From: Dictyophora rubrovolvata
Lineage: Eukaryota; Basidiomycota; Agaricomycetes; Phallales; Phallaceae
Length of the DNA: 64,000 nucleotides
Assembly (NCBI GenBank): GCA_029959195.1
Contig: CP114122.1
Coordinates: forward strand, 992,001-1,056,000
Direction: 5' to 3'
Every line of letters starts with the position of its first letter. Within the stretch, counting starts at the first letter, position 1. A program made the translations under genes and the position numbers. The notes beneath the pieces are model-generated. The model did not search any database and was not told the origin of the DNA. It worked only from the letters and a program-made list of their open reading frames with translations. Shown here piece by piece: positions 1 to 12,700 of this stretch.

Positions 1-252
1 CGGGCCTTAAACAGCTGGTATCCAAAGTTAACCTAAAAGCTTCGGGACAACCATTCAAGAAATCCATTGCTAACTTTTATCAGACCGATCCTATATCACG
101 AGCGTAAGTTTATTGTATAGTCGAACTTAACGCTTTTACAAACTTACGTTAATAGATCTGTCACTATGGCGCAATGTACAAAAGCGTTTGTTAAGGGAGA
201 GAACTTTGGTTTATCAAGTTCGGAGGAAGCACCCCAAGCTAGTTATGCGTAG
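1..252 (+). CDS. NADH:ubiquinone oxidoreductase 75 kDa subunit (complex I, NDUFS1/NUAM-type), C-terminal end only
   Basis: The window opens inside the last exons of this gene. Reading frame 3 from base 3 runs to a donor at 104 (gtaag); an acceptor ends at 155, and the next exon reads in frame to the TAG at 250-252. The joined end contains NFYQTDPISRASVTMAQC, which matches the conserved C-terminal motif of the large iron-sulfur subunit of respiratory complex I (N-F-Y-x-T-D-x-I-S-R-x-S-x-T-M-A-x-C). This subunit carries the N-module Fe-S clusters and acts in the mitochondrial matrix arm; the clusters themselves lie upstream of the window. A short, poorly conserved Ser/Glu-rich tail follows the motif. 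It is convergent with the Ste6-like gene, about 315 bp away. Confidence 0.85.
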
Positions 253-567
253 ATTTTTAAGTTGTAGATTAAATACTTAGTTTCTTTTGGCACGGATAAT
301 CAAATGTGCATTCATCATACCAATTTACATAGTTTCGTACTCTTTCTCGTGTAAAAAAGGTTTATTTCGAAGTCGAAAATATTTATACACTGGGTTACAA
401 GTAAACGAATGGTATGCGATTATGACATGCAGGCAAGTAAAACAAATGCTGTGGTGTACAATGCTTTTCTAGGAGATAAAGATAAATGTAAGGAATGAAT
501 CATGGATATGTTGGAATGAGCGTTGAAGAGTAAAATCATAAAAAAGGAATAAGATAGAACCAGAGAA
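253..567. other. Convergent intergenic spacer
   Basis: AT-rich spacer between the 3' end of the complex I subunit gene (plus strand) and the 3' end of the ABC transporter (minus strand). It presumably holds both 3' UTRs and poly(A) signals. No coding potential was recognised; the short ORFs here lack family features. Confidence 0.6.
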
Positions 568-3500
568 CTAAGTGTCCCCTGACCATTCACCAGCATTGGC
601 AAGCTGGAAGAAATGTCCTCGTCGTTCCATCAAAGAATTATAGGAGCCTTCTTCAACGATAGCTCCATCCTGAACGACAAGAATTCGATCGCACGTTCTC
701 ATCATCTCCAATTTGTGAGTAACCAAGACAGTCGTTCTGCCAAGTTTGACTCGTTGGATCGTTTCCATAACTGCTGCTTGGTTGGCTGCGTCCAAAGCCG
801 ACGTGCATTCATCGAGGATGAGAATATTACACGGTCGCACCAGCGCGCGCGCGATTTGAATGCGCTGCGCTTGACCACCGGATATCAGAGAGGCGTTTTC
901 CCCCAGAGACGTATTATAGTCTTTTGGAAGTTCCATAATGAACTTATGAGCGTTTGCGGCCTTTGCGGCGCGGCGAACTTGAGAGGCCGCGAATTCGGAA
1001 GCGCCATAAGCAATATTATCGTAGATACTCGCATCGAAAAAGTGAGGTTGCTGGCTGACGACTGAGACATTTTCCCGGAGCCATGAAACATCGGTATCAT
1101 GTAAAAGAGTCTTTCCGACAGCAATGGAGCCTTCGGACGGTTCATATAATCGTTGAAGGAGATGTGCGATGGTTGATTTCCCAGATCCAGAGGAGCCAAC
1201 GAAAGCAACCGACTCGCCTTCTTTGAGCTGGAAAGAAATATTTTTCAAGACTGGAACGTCGGGTCGTTGCGGGTATGCGAATGTGACATTATTGAATGCG
1301 ACGCGACCGGTTATTGTTGGACATAATGAACCCTTCGATTCTTCCGTGTCAGTCCCGATGCTCCAGATCCTTAAGAGATCGTGGGCAGCTTGAGTACATC
1401 TGGCAATCCGATCAACTGTTTTATGAAGATGGCGTTAGGTCAAAGAGGGAGAATTGGATAGGTGAAGAACTTACTGAAGACCATCATTTGGGCTGCGATC
1501 GAAACGCTGAATATGAGAAGATCAAGGACTTGAATCATTCGAAGGTAGGTGTAAGTCCCCTTAGCCACCAACAATGCGCCAATAATGAACAACAGAGCTA
1601 ATTCTCATGATCAGACATGTTCATAAATAATAAAGATGGAGTTGTTACCTTCAGACAGATATATCATAGCATTTGTAACACCGAATGCAGTCCCTTCAAC
1701 AAAGGCACCTTTCACGCCAGTGAGTAATGCTTCTGAGAGAGCTGTATCGTATTGGCGAGTGAATACACTTTGCATAGACATTGAGCGTATACTGCGTATA
1801 TGCAAGATCATCTAAAAGACGGTAAGATAAATAATTCAGGAGTTGTAGCATTGAGACATACCTCATAATAAAGCTTCGAAACCTCTTCGCGTGCTCGCTT
1901 GCTTTTGAATTGGAATTTGGAGCTAAGTCGTGTTTGCAGCGAAATGGCACCAGCGAATACCGGCGCAATAGCAAGGCCGACTAATGTCAGCTGCCATCCC
2001 CAAACCAACGCCCAAATCAAGCCCAACGTGAGCATCGAGGTTACGACGACAAACATGCTAAGACATATTGAAAGAAGACGTTTAGCGTCGTCAGCATCTT
2101 TAGCGAGAATGTTGAGCAAGCGAACTGGACTATTCGCCGGATCATCGAACCATGTCTTATCTTGTTTGAGAACGCGAGCATAGGCTTCCTTGCGAATCTT
2201 TGTCATCCAACGTACAGCAGCTAATTCCATAAGGATCGACTTCAATCCGGCGAAAATGCCATCGGCCGCGGCAACAGCTAATGTGATGAAAGCATACTTG
2301 ACGATTGTACTTTGTAATTCGCCGCCCGATGAGACTTGGAAGTATAATTGTGCCAGTAGAAAAGAGAACAAGGGTGGCATCGAGCCACTGATTACGCAAG
2401 CGAGCAAGCCCACGAAAAACAGTGGCTTGTTCGGGATGGTGGGATAAACTTTCCGTAGGACTTGAATTACTGATACAGGAGCCTCTGTCGGAGCCACCTC
2501 TACTTTGACATCTTGGGATGCACAAGCTAATCGCGTCCTCATTTCCAAGGTATGACTTCGGGTTCGATTGTGACGGCGTTTGACAGCTTCCATGCCACTA
2601 GAGCGTACAGCGTCCTTTTCAATTTCGAAATCCATGTCGTCGATGGCGAGCAGGGTTGTAGAGCTTCCAGATGAACGTTTCGGGAGGAACACATCGATAG
2701 ACGAGGTGGCAGACGGCGATAAAGGCGATTGGTAGCTATAACGGTTATTGAAATGAAAGGCTTTGGGAGGCTTGGATATTGGGGACCCGATGGTAGAATG
2801 TCTACGTAGATCAGGTACGGATTCGAACGAACTGTCTGAAACTTTCCGTTGTCTAGGCGGAGTAGCACTTTGTGGACGAAAAAGCTCTCGGGTATGTGAC
2901 AACTCGTTGACAGCATCAAACATCCAGTCAGCCGCTGGCCGAAGAGAAAATCCAACGCTTTGGGGCCTGCTGGCAAGGAATGCATCCCGTGTACCTTCGC
3001 GGACCGATTGGGCATCCAAGAGTTGGTCCACTTTGGTATGATTATCTGTAACGTCGATTTCTTTTTCAGGAAAGCCGTTGTCCATTTGGGTTTTGACCAT
3101 CGCGTTGAAATCACCCTCGGTATTGGCTTCAAGATCAGAACGGAATCCCTGTTCGACCACGGCGCCGTCTTTGAGGAAATAAACGAAGTCGGTAGGAGAT
3201 ATTTGAGATAGGTCGTGAGTGATAACGATGGTGGTCTTGTTCTTGCGCCAAGTTTTGATGGCTTCAAAGACAAGGAGACGAGAAGTGACATCGAGCGCGG
3301 AAGTTGCTTCGTCTAATATATACTTGTGAGAACCAAGCTAACATAATTAAAAGGGATATAATACCTAAAATAAGTACGTCGGGGTTTCGAATCCAAGCTC
3401 TTGCAATTGCAAGTCTTTGTCGTTGTCCACCAGACAGACTTGCCCCACCGGTGCCGAGCAAAGTGTCATAGCCGTCAGGAAGGTCTCGAATAAATTCGTG

Positions 3501-5217
3501 CATGAGAGCCAGTCGACATGCATTGATAACTTCGGAACGGGTTACTCCCATGCCCATTGCAACATTGTCATGAACAGACATATCAAAGAGCACGGTGGAT
3601 TGGTTGACCGAACCGACACGCGTTTCAAGCCATTCGGAGTCGATTTGTAGATAATTCTTATTATCGAATTCGATCCTGCCATGTTGAGGTTCATACATTC
3701 GCAGTAAGAGTTGTGCAATTGTTGATTTTCCCGATCCGGATCCGCCGACGATAAATGTCATTTCATGCGCAGGAAGATAAAGACTAACGTCTTTGAGAAC
3801 GAGGGAGTCCGGACGCGAAGGGTAGGCGAAAAAGACGTTTAAAAATGTGAATTCGCCGTGGCATTTAGTAGGCCGGATGCCGTGAATGGAAATGGTCGGC
3901 CTGTGTAGCTGGGTGGACGTCTTGGTCGACGAATCGTCAGAAGAGGGTACAGATACGGGCTCTTCAATGAAAGTGATAAGAGAAATCACTGCGATCTTCC
4001 CTTTTGTGAAAGTTTGAAGGAATGGCATAATTGCTTGAAGGCTGGTTGCGGCAATAAGACATGCCCAGAAAACAGCCATGACGTCTCCAGGAGTGAGTTT
4101 CCCATCACGAACAAGTTTTGCACCGAATCCGAATGCTTGTACGAAGAGAGCCATGGATTGGAATTGAGTAAAAGAGAGAGCGGTTGCCCAAACGATACCG
4201 CTGCTGTCAGCATAGCGCCTTACGATGTCCGCGGCGTGGTCAAAAGCGGATGTTTCACGAGGGACAGCATTAAAAGCCTTGACGGTCGCGATATTTGAGA
4301 CAGCCCGTTCGAGCAATGAGCTGGCTTTAGCCGTTCCATCGCTTTCACGGTTGTAGAGAGGCATTCCATATCGCTGGGCAAGAGCTTGAGCGATGACAAC
4401 AAGAGGGACCGTGGAGAGAATGACCAGAGTCAGATCCCAAGAGCGTACAAATGCCAGAATCATGCAGGTGACGAATGTAACAAGATGCTGGATAATCATC
4501 CCGGCTGCTAAAGCGGAAGCCGTTCGAACGTCGTCAGTTTCTCTAAACAAAATTTTCAGTCACTGTTTCAAAAAAAAACACAAGGAATACGAACTTGTTG
4601 AATTTAGCCATTAAACCACCGGCGCCAACTTTTTCAGTTGTGGTGTCTGCATCACCGCCTAGCTTGAGATCGTACCAGGTCATGGATTTAGTAGAGACAG
4701 CGTCATAAACCTGTTTGCGCAGGCGCATGACGTTACGTTCACCGACCCATATCCACATACACGATTGGACACTGCTGAACGCGAGTTGACCTGCTGCCAA
4801 ACCAACGAGTTCAAGCGCAGCGAAACCGACTCCATGGATGAGATTATGTTTAGCTTGTTGCGAGGGATTGCTGAGAGGAAATTCGGAGAAGGCATTGAAT
4901 GCCTGACCAACGACTTGAGTCATAAAAGGCGCCATACCGCCCGACAATATAGAAGTTAATACTGCCGGTACGATGAGAAAGATGACATCATGTCGCGTGC
5001 AGAATGCGTATAGGTTGCGTATGGAAGGTTTGGGAGGAGAGTATTGGGGTGCAGGAGTGGAATTTTCATCGTCTGATAAATCTTTCTTTATACTTTCAGA
5101 AAAAGATGACCGAGCATCTTGAATAGTCGAAGGAGATTGTGTCAAGTAGTATTGCTGACTTTGAGACCAATGTTTTTCGTCGTTGGGAACAGCGACGGCC
5201 AGTTCCGGTCGACGCAT
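568..5217 (-). CDS. STE6: Ste6-type ABC transporter (ABCB full transporter, a-factor pheromone exporter family)
   Basis: A full-length TMD-NBD-TMD-NBD transporter on the minus strand. NBD1 shows Walker A GGSGSGKST, Q-loop VNQSTVLFD, signature LSGGQRQRLAIARAW and H-loop ITHD. NBD2 shows Walker A GSSGSGKST, Q-loop VSQQPHFFD, signature SGGQAQRIQIARAL, Walker B LILDECTSALD and H-loop VTHK. A Ser-rich linker of roughly 200 residues joins the halves. The start at 5217 (MRRPELAV) was preferred over an upstream in-frame Met because the preceding segment looks like untranslated leader. Introns seen include about 4543-4594 and 3313-3364; the latter cuts NBD1 Walker B between LIL and DEATSALD. Further introns lie near 1808-1862 and 1600-1650. 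The family exports prenylated peptide pheromone at the plasma membrane and is tied to mating. Ste6 assignment over other fungal ABCB members is inferred from architecture and linker. Confidence 0.85.
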
Positions 5218-5958
5218 GATGGTGGTTGTAAAAGAGAGAACTGGTCCCAAGAAAACGAAAGCGAAGGAAATCTTGTCATAACGCACAATTATACCCTTTT
5301 GAAAGTGAACGAACAATAGAACAACTCTGGAAGACAATAAGAAGCGCCCACTTCTCGCTTAGAGTCCACGTGGCGGAGTTTGAAATATCTCTTTTGTTGT
5401 AGTCTGGCGAAAAAGGAAACTCAACCAAGAAAGGCAGCACCCTGTTCATTGTTTAATTATGGAAGAAAACAAGGACTGCAGATATTCGTTTGTTCGACTA
5501 TTGAAGGTTGAAGGTTCAGCAAGCATGCGTAAAACATAAGGGGAATGCGATCTACAGTGTGTGCCATTTGTAGCAAAACAAGCACTGCAATTGAGGATCG
5601 CAACGACCACAAAGGACGAGCCTCAATTATCTCACCGAGAATACCGGCAAAGACACATGTGATAAAAAGGATGTGTGTGTAATCGGTGTTGTCCTGAATA
5701 TGGTCCGGGATGGACTCGTGTACACTGCGTGCAGGGTGGTCGAATGACTCAACACGGGCTTATTCAGGGAACAGTCTCATTGTTGTCGAAGAGAGATAAA
5801 CGCAAAGGAAATGATAGTTACAGTTAGACATTATAACGGAAAGTGGTCGAAGACACATGCAATGTACTCAACGACTGTCAAAGTTGATTATGTAATATGG
5901 ATTACTAAACACTGCTTACCTAATCTTTTACTCTTTCACAAGTACTCTCTAGTAAGTT
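5218..5958. promoter_or_regulatory. Divergent intergenic region between STE6-like and NOP53 genes
   Basis: About 740 bp separating two head-to-head genes, so it must contain both promoters. I see no recognisable coding exon, tRNA or repeat. CAAT-like and AT-rich segments occur but none can be assigned as a specific site. Confidence 0.45.
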
Positions 5959-7608
5959 ATGCCAAAAGCTGTTGGTGTGCCTTCCCAACGCTCGCAACCT
6001 AGTAGGAAAGGCAAAAAAGCATGGCGGAAAAATGTGGATATTGATGTCATCGAAGACGGTTTAGAGACAATAAGAGACCAAGAGCGACTAGTGGGGTATG
6101 TTTTTTCTCCGCTTTTTGGCATGTTTTACCGTGAATAATTGTATGCTACCATAGTGAAGCTATCCATAAATTACCAGACGATGGACTTTTTAAAATAGAT
6201 GTTGAAGGAGACAAAAGCTGTGAGAACCAGAACCTTATTCTCGAGCATTTATCACTCACATAATATAAAATGTAGTACAACGAGCCGTGCCCAAGTTTGA
6301 CATGTCTCAACTCAAATCCGCGAAAATACTTGCCCAGAGATCCGCTGTACCAGCAGTATTTTCAAGGCCTAATGGTGCCAAACCGCAAAAAACGAAATTA
6401 ACACAAGCTGAAAAAGCACGCTTGTTACGAATAGGAAAACGAAAAGTCAAGGGCCCTTTTAACTCATATGTTGATCCTACCGAGTTAGGCGCAGGTTCTG
6501 CTTTACTGGAAACGACGGAAGCCGTGAAGAAAAGCGGGACTTATGATATATGGAGTGACCCATCCGATCCGTTTGCGGAGTATCTGAAAGGCACCCGCAA
6601 TTATGATTCTCCTGAAGATTTCCTCCTTCCTATTGTCGTTACGCCCGCTATAAAGGTATTCATACGTATTTAAACTTTGAGTTTAATGCTAAACGAAGAT
6701 TTTAACAGCCACCCAAAACATCGCATCCCAACAACCTCATTCACGTTCCAGCCGTCCCAGAACCACATGGTGGAACGTCATATCAACCACTCCCTTCCGC
6801 TCGCGAACAATTAATATCATCAGCTGGAGATTTTGAGCGCAAGAAGGAGGCGGAAAAGGCCAAGTATAAGAGCATAAAGGAAAAAATGTTGGCTGCAGTA
6901 CCGGATGGTGGCATGACACTCGACAACCTTGAACCGCAGACTGAAGGAGAGCAGACATACAATCCAGAGGACGCCGCTCCTGCTTCAAAGCTCCCTCCCC
7001 GAAAAACGCAAAAGCAGCGACGGAAAGCAGCGCAGCTACTTGCAGAGGTCAGTTGACCCTTCTTATCCTTCGGTAGATATTTTCTGATGTCATCTTAAGA
7101 GACGTGCTTTACAAGGAGAACGAAGGAAGCGTCGGTTATATGCCGTTATACCATCAGCCAAGTCTATACGATCACAGTTGACTAAATCACTACGCTCTCG
7201 TCGCGAGGCTTTAGATACCCGGCGGGCGATGCGAATCTTCCGCCTGAGACGCTCGGGTCTCGCTGGACAAAAATTCGGGAAGCACCGAGTGCAGGAGAAT
7301 CCAATTGATGTCCAATTGAACGAAGAATTAAGTGAAAATTTGCGAAGGCTAAAGGTATAGACACTTATGCCCCAAAGATTTCTGGAAAACTTATGTGGTT
7401 CTTTTAAGCCTGAAGGGAACCTCTTGCGAGATCGTTTCCTTAGCTTTCAACATCGTGCTCTGATTGAGCCCCGAGTTCCTGTTTTGTACGTATTTCTTGT
7501 TCACGCCTCGATCTATACTAAGCTTTTTTTCCTAGACCCAAACGGAGAAGAACCAAGACTAAAGAATACGAAAAACACGCTTGGAAGAGATTTGATCAAG
7601 ATCAATAG
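5959..7608 (+). CDS. NOP53: Ribosome biogenesis protein NOP53 (GLTSCR2 family)
   Basis: The N-terminus contains SRKGKKAWRKNVDID, the family signature. The middle holds a basic segment (GKRKVKGPF..), a Lys/Glu-rich helical stretch, and the Arg-rich block ERRKRRLYAVIPSAKSIR. The C-terminus reads RRTKTKEYEKHAWKRFD before the TAG at 7606-7608, again as in Nop53. Short introns are visible near 6096-6160, 6223-6273, 6655-6708, 7047-7100, 7355-7410 and 7484-7534. For example, joining AAAAGCT to TACAACGAGCC continues the frame as KSLQRAVPKF. In yeast, Nop53 is a nucleolar 60S factor that recruits the exosome helicase Mtr4 during 7S pre-rRNA processing; that role is family knowledge. Position is compact, sharing a divergent promoter with the ABC transporter and converging on the DHHC gene. 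Confidence 0.9.
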
Positions 7609-7776
7609 ATTCAGCATGGTCCATGTTCCATCTTTTATATACAATGTCATGCTGTTCCTTCAGTTCCAGTCTCAAAAACGCCGGTTGTACAGCTGATATC
7701 AAAAGTAGTTGTGAAACTTTCACGTGCCCTCAACTAGGGGCATGAAGCTTAATGTCATATTCAAAAGAAAAATAAA

Positions 7777-9220
7777 TTATTCCTCGTCTGTGTATTCCTC
7801 GTTTTCCCTGATCCCGTGATGGCGTTCCATTCCATCCCGCTTCGCCCAACCGATGCCATCAGTGTAAGGTGGTACACGGAGCGGTAATAATAATGTATAC
7901 ATAGGGCTAAGATACTCGGTCATTGCGATTAACTGGGGTAAGTAATCCATGATGCTTACTATCGTCCGGGCCCAACATTGAAAAAAAGCGCAAGATTCTT
8001 CCGATATCTGAGCTAAGCTTAAATGGATATACGGTATTAGCAGTGAAATGAATATACCCAAGATCGAATGCGTTTACGAAAACCTAAGAAATGTACTGAG
8101 TTAAAGGGTTCCGTGTTTATGCCATGATATGTACTTCTCCTCGGGTTTTAGCGACACGCCGGTAGGCTTCAAAATCATGTCCTTCTACAGAGGTTTCTCC
8201 TTTTGCAATGCTCCAGATATGCCATCCGCACATAATCAAGAGAGCAAGACATATAACTGCTGCCAAAATGAATAAAAGCATGAAAGCAGATGTCGGTGTG
8301 CGATATGGCCACTGTGTGTGTGCGAGATAAGCCTTTCTGCGAGTAATGAAGAAAGACGCAACTGACCGGGTCGAAGAATCGTGTAGCTTGTAAGAAGAAA
8401 GGTAAACCCAGAACGACGAAGCAAAATGAACATATTATTAAATAAGACCTATCTCTTTTTGTTAGAACAGAAGCTGTGTATTGTCTATAAACGTACATAA
8501 ATAAAACGAAATGCCGTTCGTTGTGTAGGCCGACGCATTGATTGATCCCTAGTATGGCTCAATTCGAAACTTTGAAGCTCACAAAAAGTAACAAGCAAAC
8601 CGAACACTTTAAAGGGAGAAAGACAGTTCAAAAGGATAGTGAACAAAAAAAAGCCATACGAACTGGACAATGGTGGTCATATTTCAAGACACATCTTTTG
8701 CAAATTTTACAATGATGTGTTCTCTTCAAAGAAGGAGAAGTCAATTATAACCCAACACGAGGGGAAGATATTGACCTCTGGACGTGGCAATCCGCACCTT
8801 CTACATTTATTGTATTTCGGAGGAGATAACTCATCGTAACATTGGATGCCTGCACTTGTGCTTGTTTTTTTTGCCCACGCCCATCCAACGGGCCGATTCA
8901 GAGTTATAGATTCATCTGCAAAGCCTGGCGAGGTTGTTAAAACGTGATAGTAGTGGGCGAACAAATTGACAATTAATAGGACGCAGGGTGGTATGGTAAT
9001 TAGAGGATAAGAAAGCGTCGGCGCAATGATCTCAACTGCTTTATGTTACTTTCTACAGCACAAGACGAATGATCAAAAACGTACAAAATATTACGACGCC
9101 TGCCACAATAAGGAGCCATGCTGATGCAACGAAAAGCGGACCAGCTGCTCCAGTTACCCGATCGGCGAGTCGCTCTAATGATTTAAAGCATTGGAAAACT
9201 ATTCGAGGGAAACAAGACAT
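7777..9220 (-). CDS. DHHC-type protein S-palmitoyltransferase
   Basis: The cysteine-rich domain is split by introns: CRRCGLPRPE (about 8770-8830), then RTHHCKICKRCVLKYDHHCP (about 8655-8715), then INQCVGLHNERHF (about 8505-8555). Downstream, a transmembrane stretch (LLFILAAVICLALLIMCGW) is followed by ETSVEGHDFEAYRR, corresponding to the TTxE region. The tail has NLALFFNVGPG and YTLLLPLRVPPYTDGIGW before the TAA at 7777-7779. The N-terminus at 9220 (MSCFPRIVFQ) carries one or two hydrophobic spans. The four-TM DHHC architecture fits Golgi or vacuolar acyltransferases of the Pfa group, which transfer palmitate to cytosolic cysteines; DHHC is the catalytic motif. I could not find a phase-consistent junction between DHHCP and the following Trp/INQC exon, so a micro-exon, unusual splice site or defect is possible there. 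Confidence 0.85.
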
Positions 9221-9746
9221 GAGGAATGGGGTTATGAAGTATTGTATAATTGCCTCCACACTGCGACCCGCCGACCTTCGAGAATTTGATTTGATCAATT
9301 ACGTCAGCCTGCTTAGTCATTAGCATGCCCGTTGGTAAGGGTTGGTCCGAAAAGAATTGGAATACGAACTTGCGCCACATATACACGTACATATTTCCCT
9401 CACCAAAGCCCCGAAAAGCGAATAAATAAGATCTTCAGTGTACGATTCTTTTGTGCCTGAATTGTCTCTACAATCTTGTGCTCGACAGCCGTAAATGACA
9501 TCATGAAAACTGAACTCCACAAAACGCACATAGTATCTACGCTGTGTAATATGTATACCCATCTATTAAGTACGTTTCTATGATTGTACATGTGATTTTT
9601 ATTAATATATGAGCTCATAATGGTCTTCTCACCTTCCTGATAAACCTGGAGACTTAAGCGCTTCGCCTACGTGACGTTACAAGGCCAGTCATTCAGCTCA
9701 AGTACTACCGAGTACACATTCATTACCACTCCTGCATTACCCTACA
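9221..9746. promoter_or_regulatory. Divergent promoter region between DHHC and phospholipase D genes
   Basis: About 525 bp between two head-to-head genes. ORFs on the minus strand here look like extensions of the leader rather than conserved protein. No repeat or RNA gene was recognised. Confidence 0.4.
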
Positions 9747-12700
9747 ATGGGAAGCGAGGGCATTGAGGGTATCGAGCAAGCTCTCGATGCGCTCACGGAC
9801 AATCACGAGCAGACGAGCCGGCCTACCCTTTCCTGCGACACCGTCGGCAATGCCAAAACAATACGCAGTCGTTCCGGCCAGAACGGGATGAGGGTTCGCA
9901 GTCCCTCGAGTCCATCCGGTAGAACAGGCGTGCCGCGTTCTTTGGACTACATGTCACCGCTCGTTCACAATTCTGGCAAAAATCCTTTCGAGTACACATT
10001 AGCTAAAGGCATTAAAAACGACGAAGAAGCTCCCCCAGATCCGTACCGTCGCCGATTTCATAGTGCTGACACAGATTTCAGGAGTGCTTTAGACTATGAT
10101 GATCCAGGTCAGCGAGAGAAAGAAAGAGAAGCCGCCGAAAGGATAAAACGCGCCAGACGACACGAGACATGGTTAGACCGAGAAAATTGGAATCCAAGGA
10201 AATGGCTCGTAAACCTGGAAGATCGTACTCCAGGTACTCTCCATGAGGAGCCTTCAGCTTCAGGCGCGGAACTTGAGCATACTCGTTCTGCTTCACCGCC
10301 TCCTCCACCGCCTCCTCCGAAGTTGATATTATCCCGAAGCTTATCCCAACCCCAGTCTCCAAAAGCACAACGAATTCAGGCTGTCGGGTGGATAAAGTTG
10401 CGGTCCATCTTTCCACATATCACTGGCTCCGCGCAAACGACTCAGCAAAATCCAGCTTCTTCAGTTGCCGGAAAATCAGTTAATATCACCGATGAATTAA
10501 TTACCGGAGGTCTCTCAGGTTTAGTGCTGGGAATGTGGTTTGAGCGTGATGACCACGGTACCCGTCGAATTCCTGTTTTATTACATCGTCTCCGGATCCG
10601 TGTAAGCGACAGCTTGTACCCTCTTCATAGCACCAAAACCGTATTTCGTATTGAGGTGCGATTTGTCTCGTCTCATGCAATGATCTTCTGACCTGTTATA
10701 CAGTGTGAATATGCCAACAACGCTGCCAAATGGGTCATATACCGACAATTACGGGACTTAATCTCCCTCCATACCCACTATCGTTTATCTAATGCCTATA
10801 ATCGCAATATTGATGCCCTACCGGAATTCCCTATGACAAGTTCGTGACCGACTATAAAGGTGGGAAACTTAGATCCATCTGCTAATACATGTTTTTTGTC
10901 TAGGTTTGCCCTACATGAATTTTTTGAAAAAACAAAACCGAGAGAGGGGTTATGCCGACCCCGGAAGAACGGAGTTCGCTCGTCTCCAGCGTGAGGCTAT
11001 AGAGAATTACCTAGTGGGTCTCATTCGTGCTGTGGTAAGGTCCTGCATGTCAGCAGCACTTGGTCTGCCGATTGATAGGTTTGGATTAGATGTTTCACCC
11101 TACTTCGAATCGTCTATCTCGGTTCTTTGAGCTATCTGCCCTGTTCATTCAACAGGCTCAAAGTGGTGGATATCAATCGAAAGCTGGGCTGTTATCAATT
11201 GAAGGGGCTTCGAAAACGAAAGGTGCTTTCGGTCGAAAAGGTTTGAATTGGTTTGAAAAGAAACAAACTCGTTGGTGTGCCGTACGAGAGAGCTACCTTG
11301 TTGTGTCCACTGATCCTGGAGAGGCACGTGAACAAACTATTGGTCGTTATGTGACTAGTATTGATTTGCATGCTTTCAGACTGAAATATTTGAGGTTTTT
11401 CTTCTTGACTCAGACTTCAAGATTGAACGTCCTGTTCGTGTATATCGCCAGGGCTTCCACCTCCTACAAGGTCGCCACGCTACTGAAACCCTTGACATGG
11501 AAGAGTCTCCAGACGACGACCAACAGGCAAATGGGAGAACCTCGACAAGCACATTCAGCAAATGGACTCTTTCTCGCGTATTTACTCATAAAAAATCAAA
11601 TTCCACTCATTCAACGCGTCGTGGTCGGTTTTCTTTTCAGTCCTACGGTAGTTCTAGCGATACGGACGATGACCAGCCTGTTCGAATCGGTACTCCTTTG
11701 GTTGATCCATCAACTAACGCGGATCCGCTTCGAGAGCCATTGAGCGAAGGCGAAACAGATCTAAGACCAAATCCCAACCCCCAAGCTATTGAACAAGAAA
11801 TTCAAGCTAAAATGCGCAAGCGACGAAAAGACGTGTCTAAACATACCTTTTTTATAGAGAATTCTCAGATGAGATTGAGACTGTACGCTCGGAATGCGGT
11901 ATGTAGCCCCATCATTGACATACCAAGCCGATGGATAATTAACCGTTATGACACTAGCGACAAATGCAGCAATGGATCACCTCATTAGAACGCGTCGCAG
12001 CCACGTCCCACTGGACTAGTCAGAATCGGTTTGGCAGCTTTGCACCGATCCGCTTGAACGTTGCAGCCCAGTGGCTGGTCGATGGGGTTAGTTTTATACC
12101 TCATTCAGGTGCTGATGTTCATTCTTTCAAATAGCGGGATTATTTCTGGAACGTATCGCGTGCTATCTTACTAGCGAAAAAGACAATATATATTCATGAC
12201 TGGTGGCTTTCACCCGGTAATTTGAATCGATTCTTTAAAATCTTTCCTGGTACTTACCGCGTGTTAGAATTACTCCTCCGTCGGCCGAATAAATCGAAAT
12301 ATCGGTTAGATCATCTATTGGAACGTAAAGCCAAAGAAGGCGTCAAAATATTTGTTATTGTCTAGTATGGTTTTTTGACTTTTTATTACATCAAATCAAT
12401 GGGTTAACTTGTATAAAGCAATGAAGTTTCTAGCAGGACTACTCCAACGAATAGCAAGTAAATATTTATTTTCCATTGTTTTTGCTTTGCTTTGTTGATA
12501 CCCGTCAGTTATACCAAACAACGGTTGGCTAGTCTCCATGAAAACATATTCATCCAAAGATCTCCATCACATTTCCAGACAGGCACTTATTATTGGGCAC
12601 ATGTAAGCGTTTCACTCTCGTGTCCAGAAATAACTGAGAAAATAACATGTTCTAGCATGAAAAATTATGCGTCATAGACGAAGTAGTTGCTTTCATGGGT

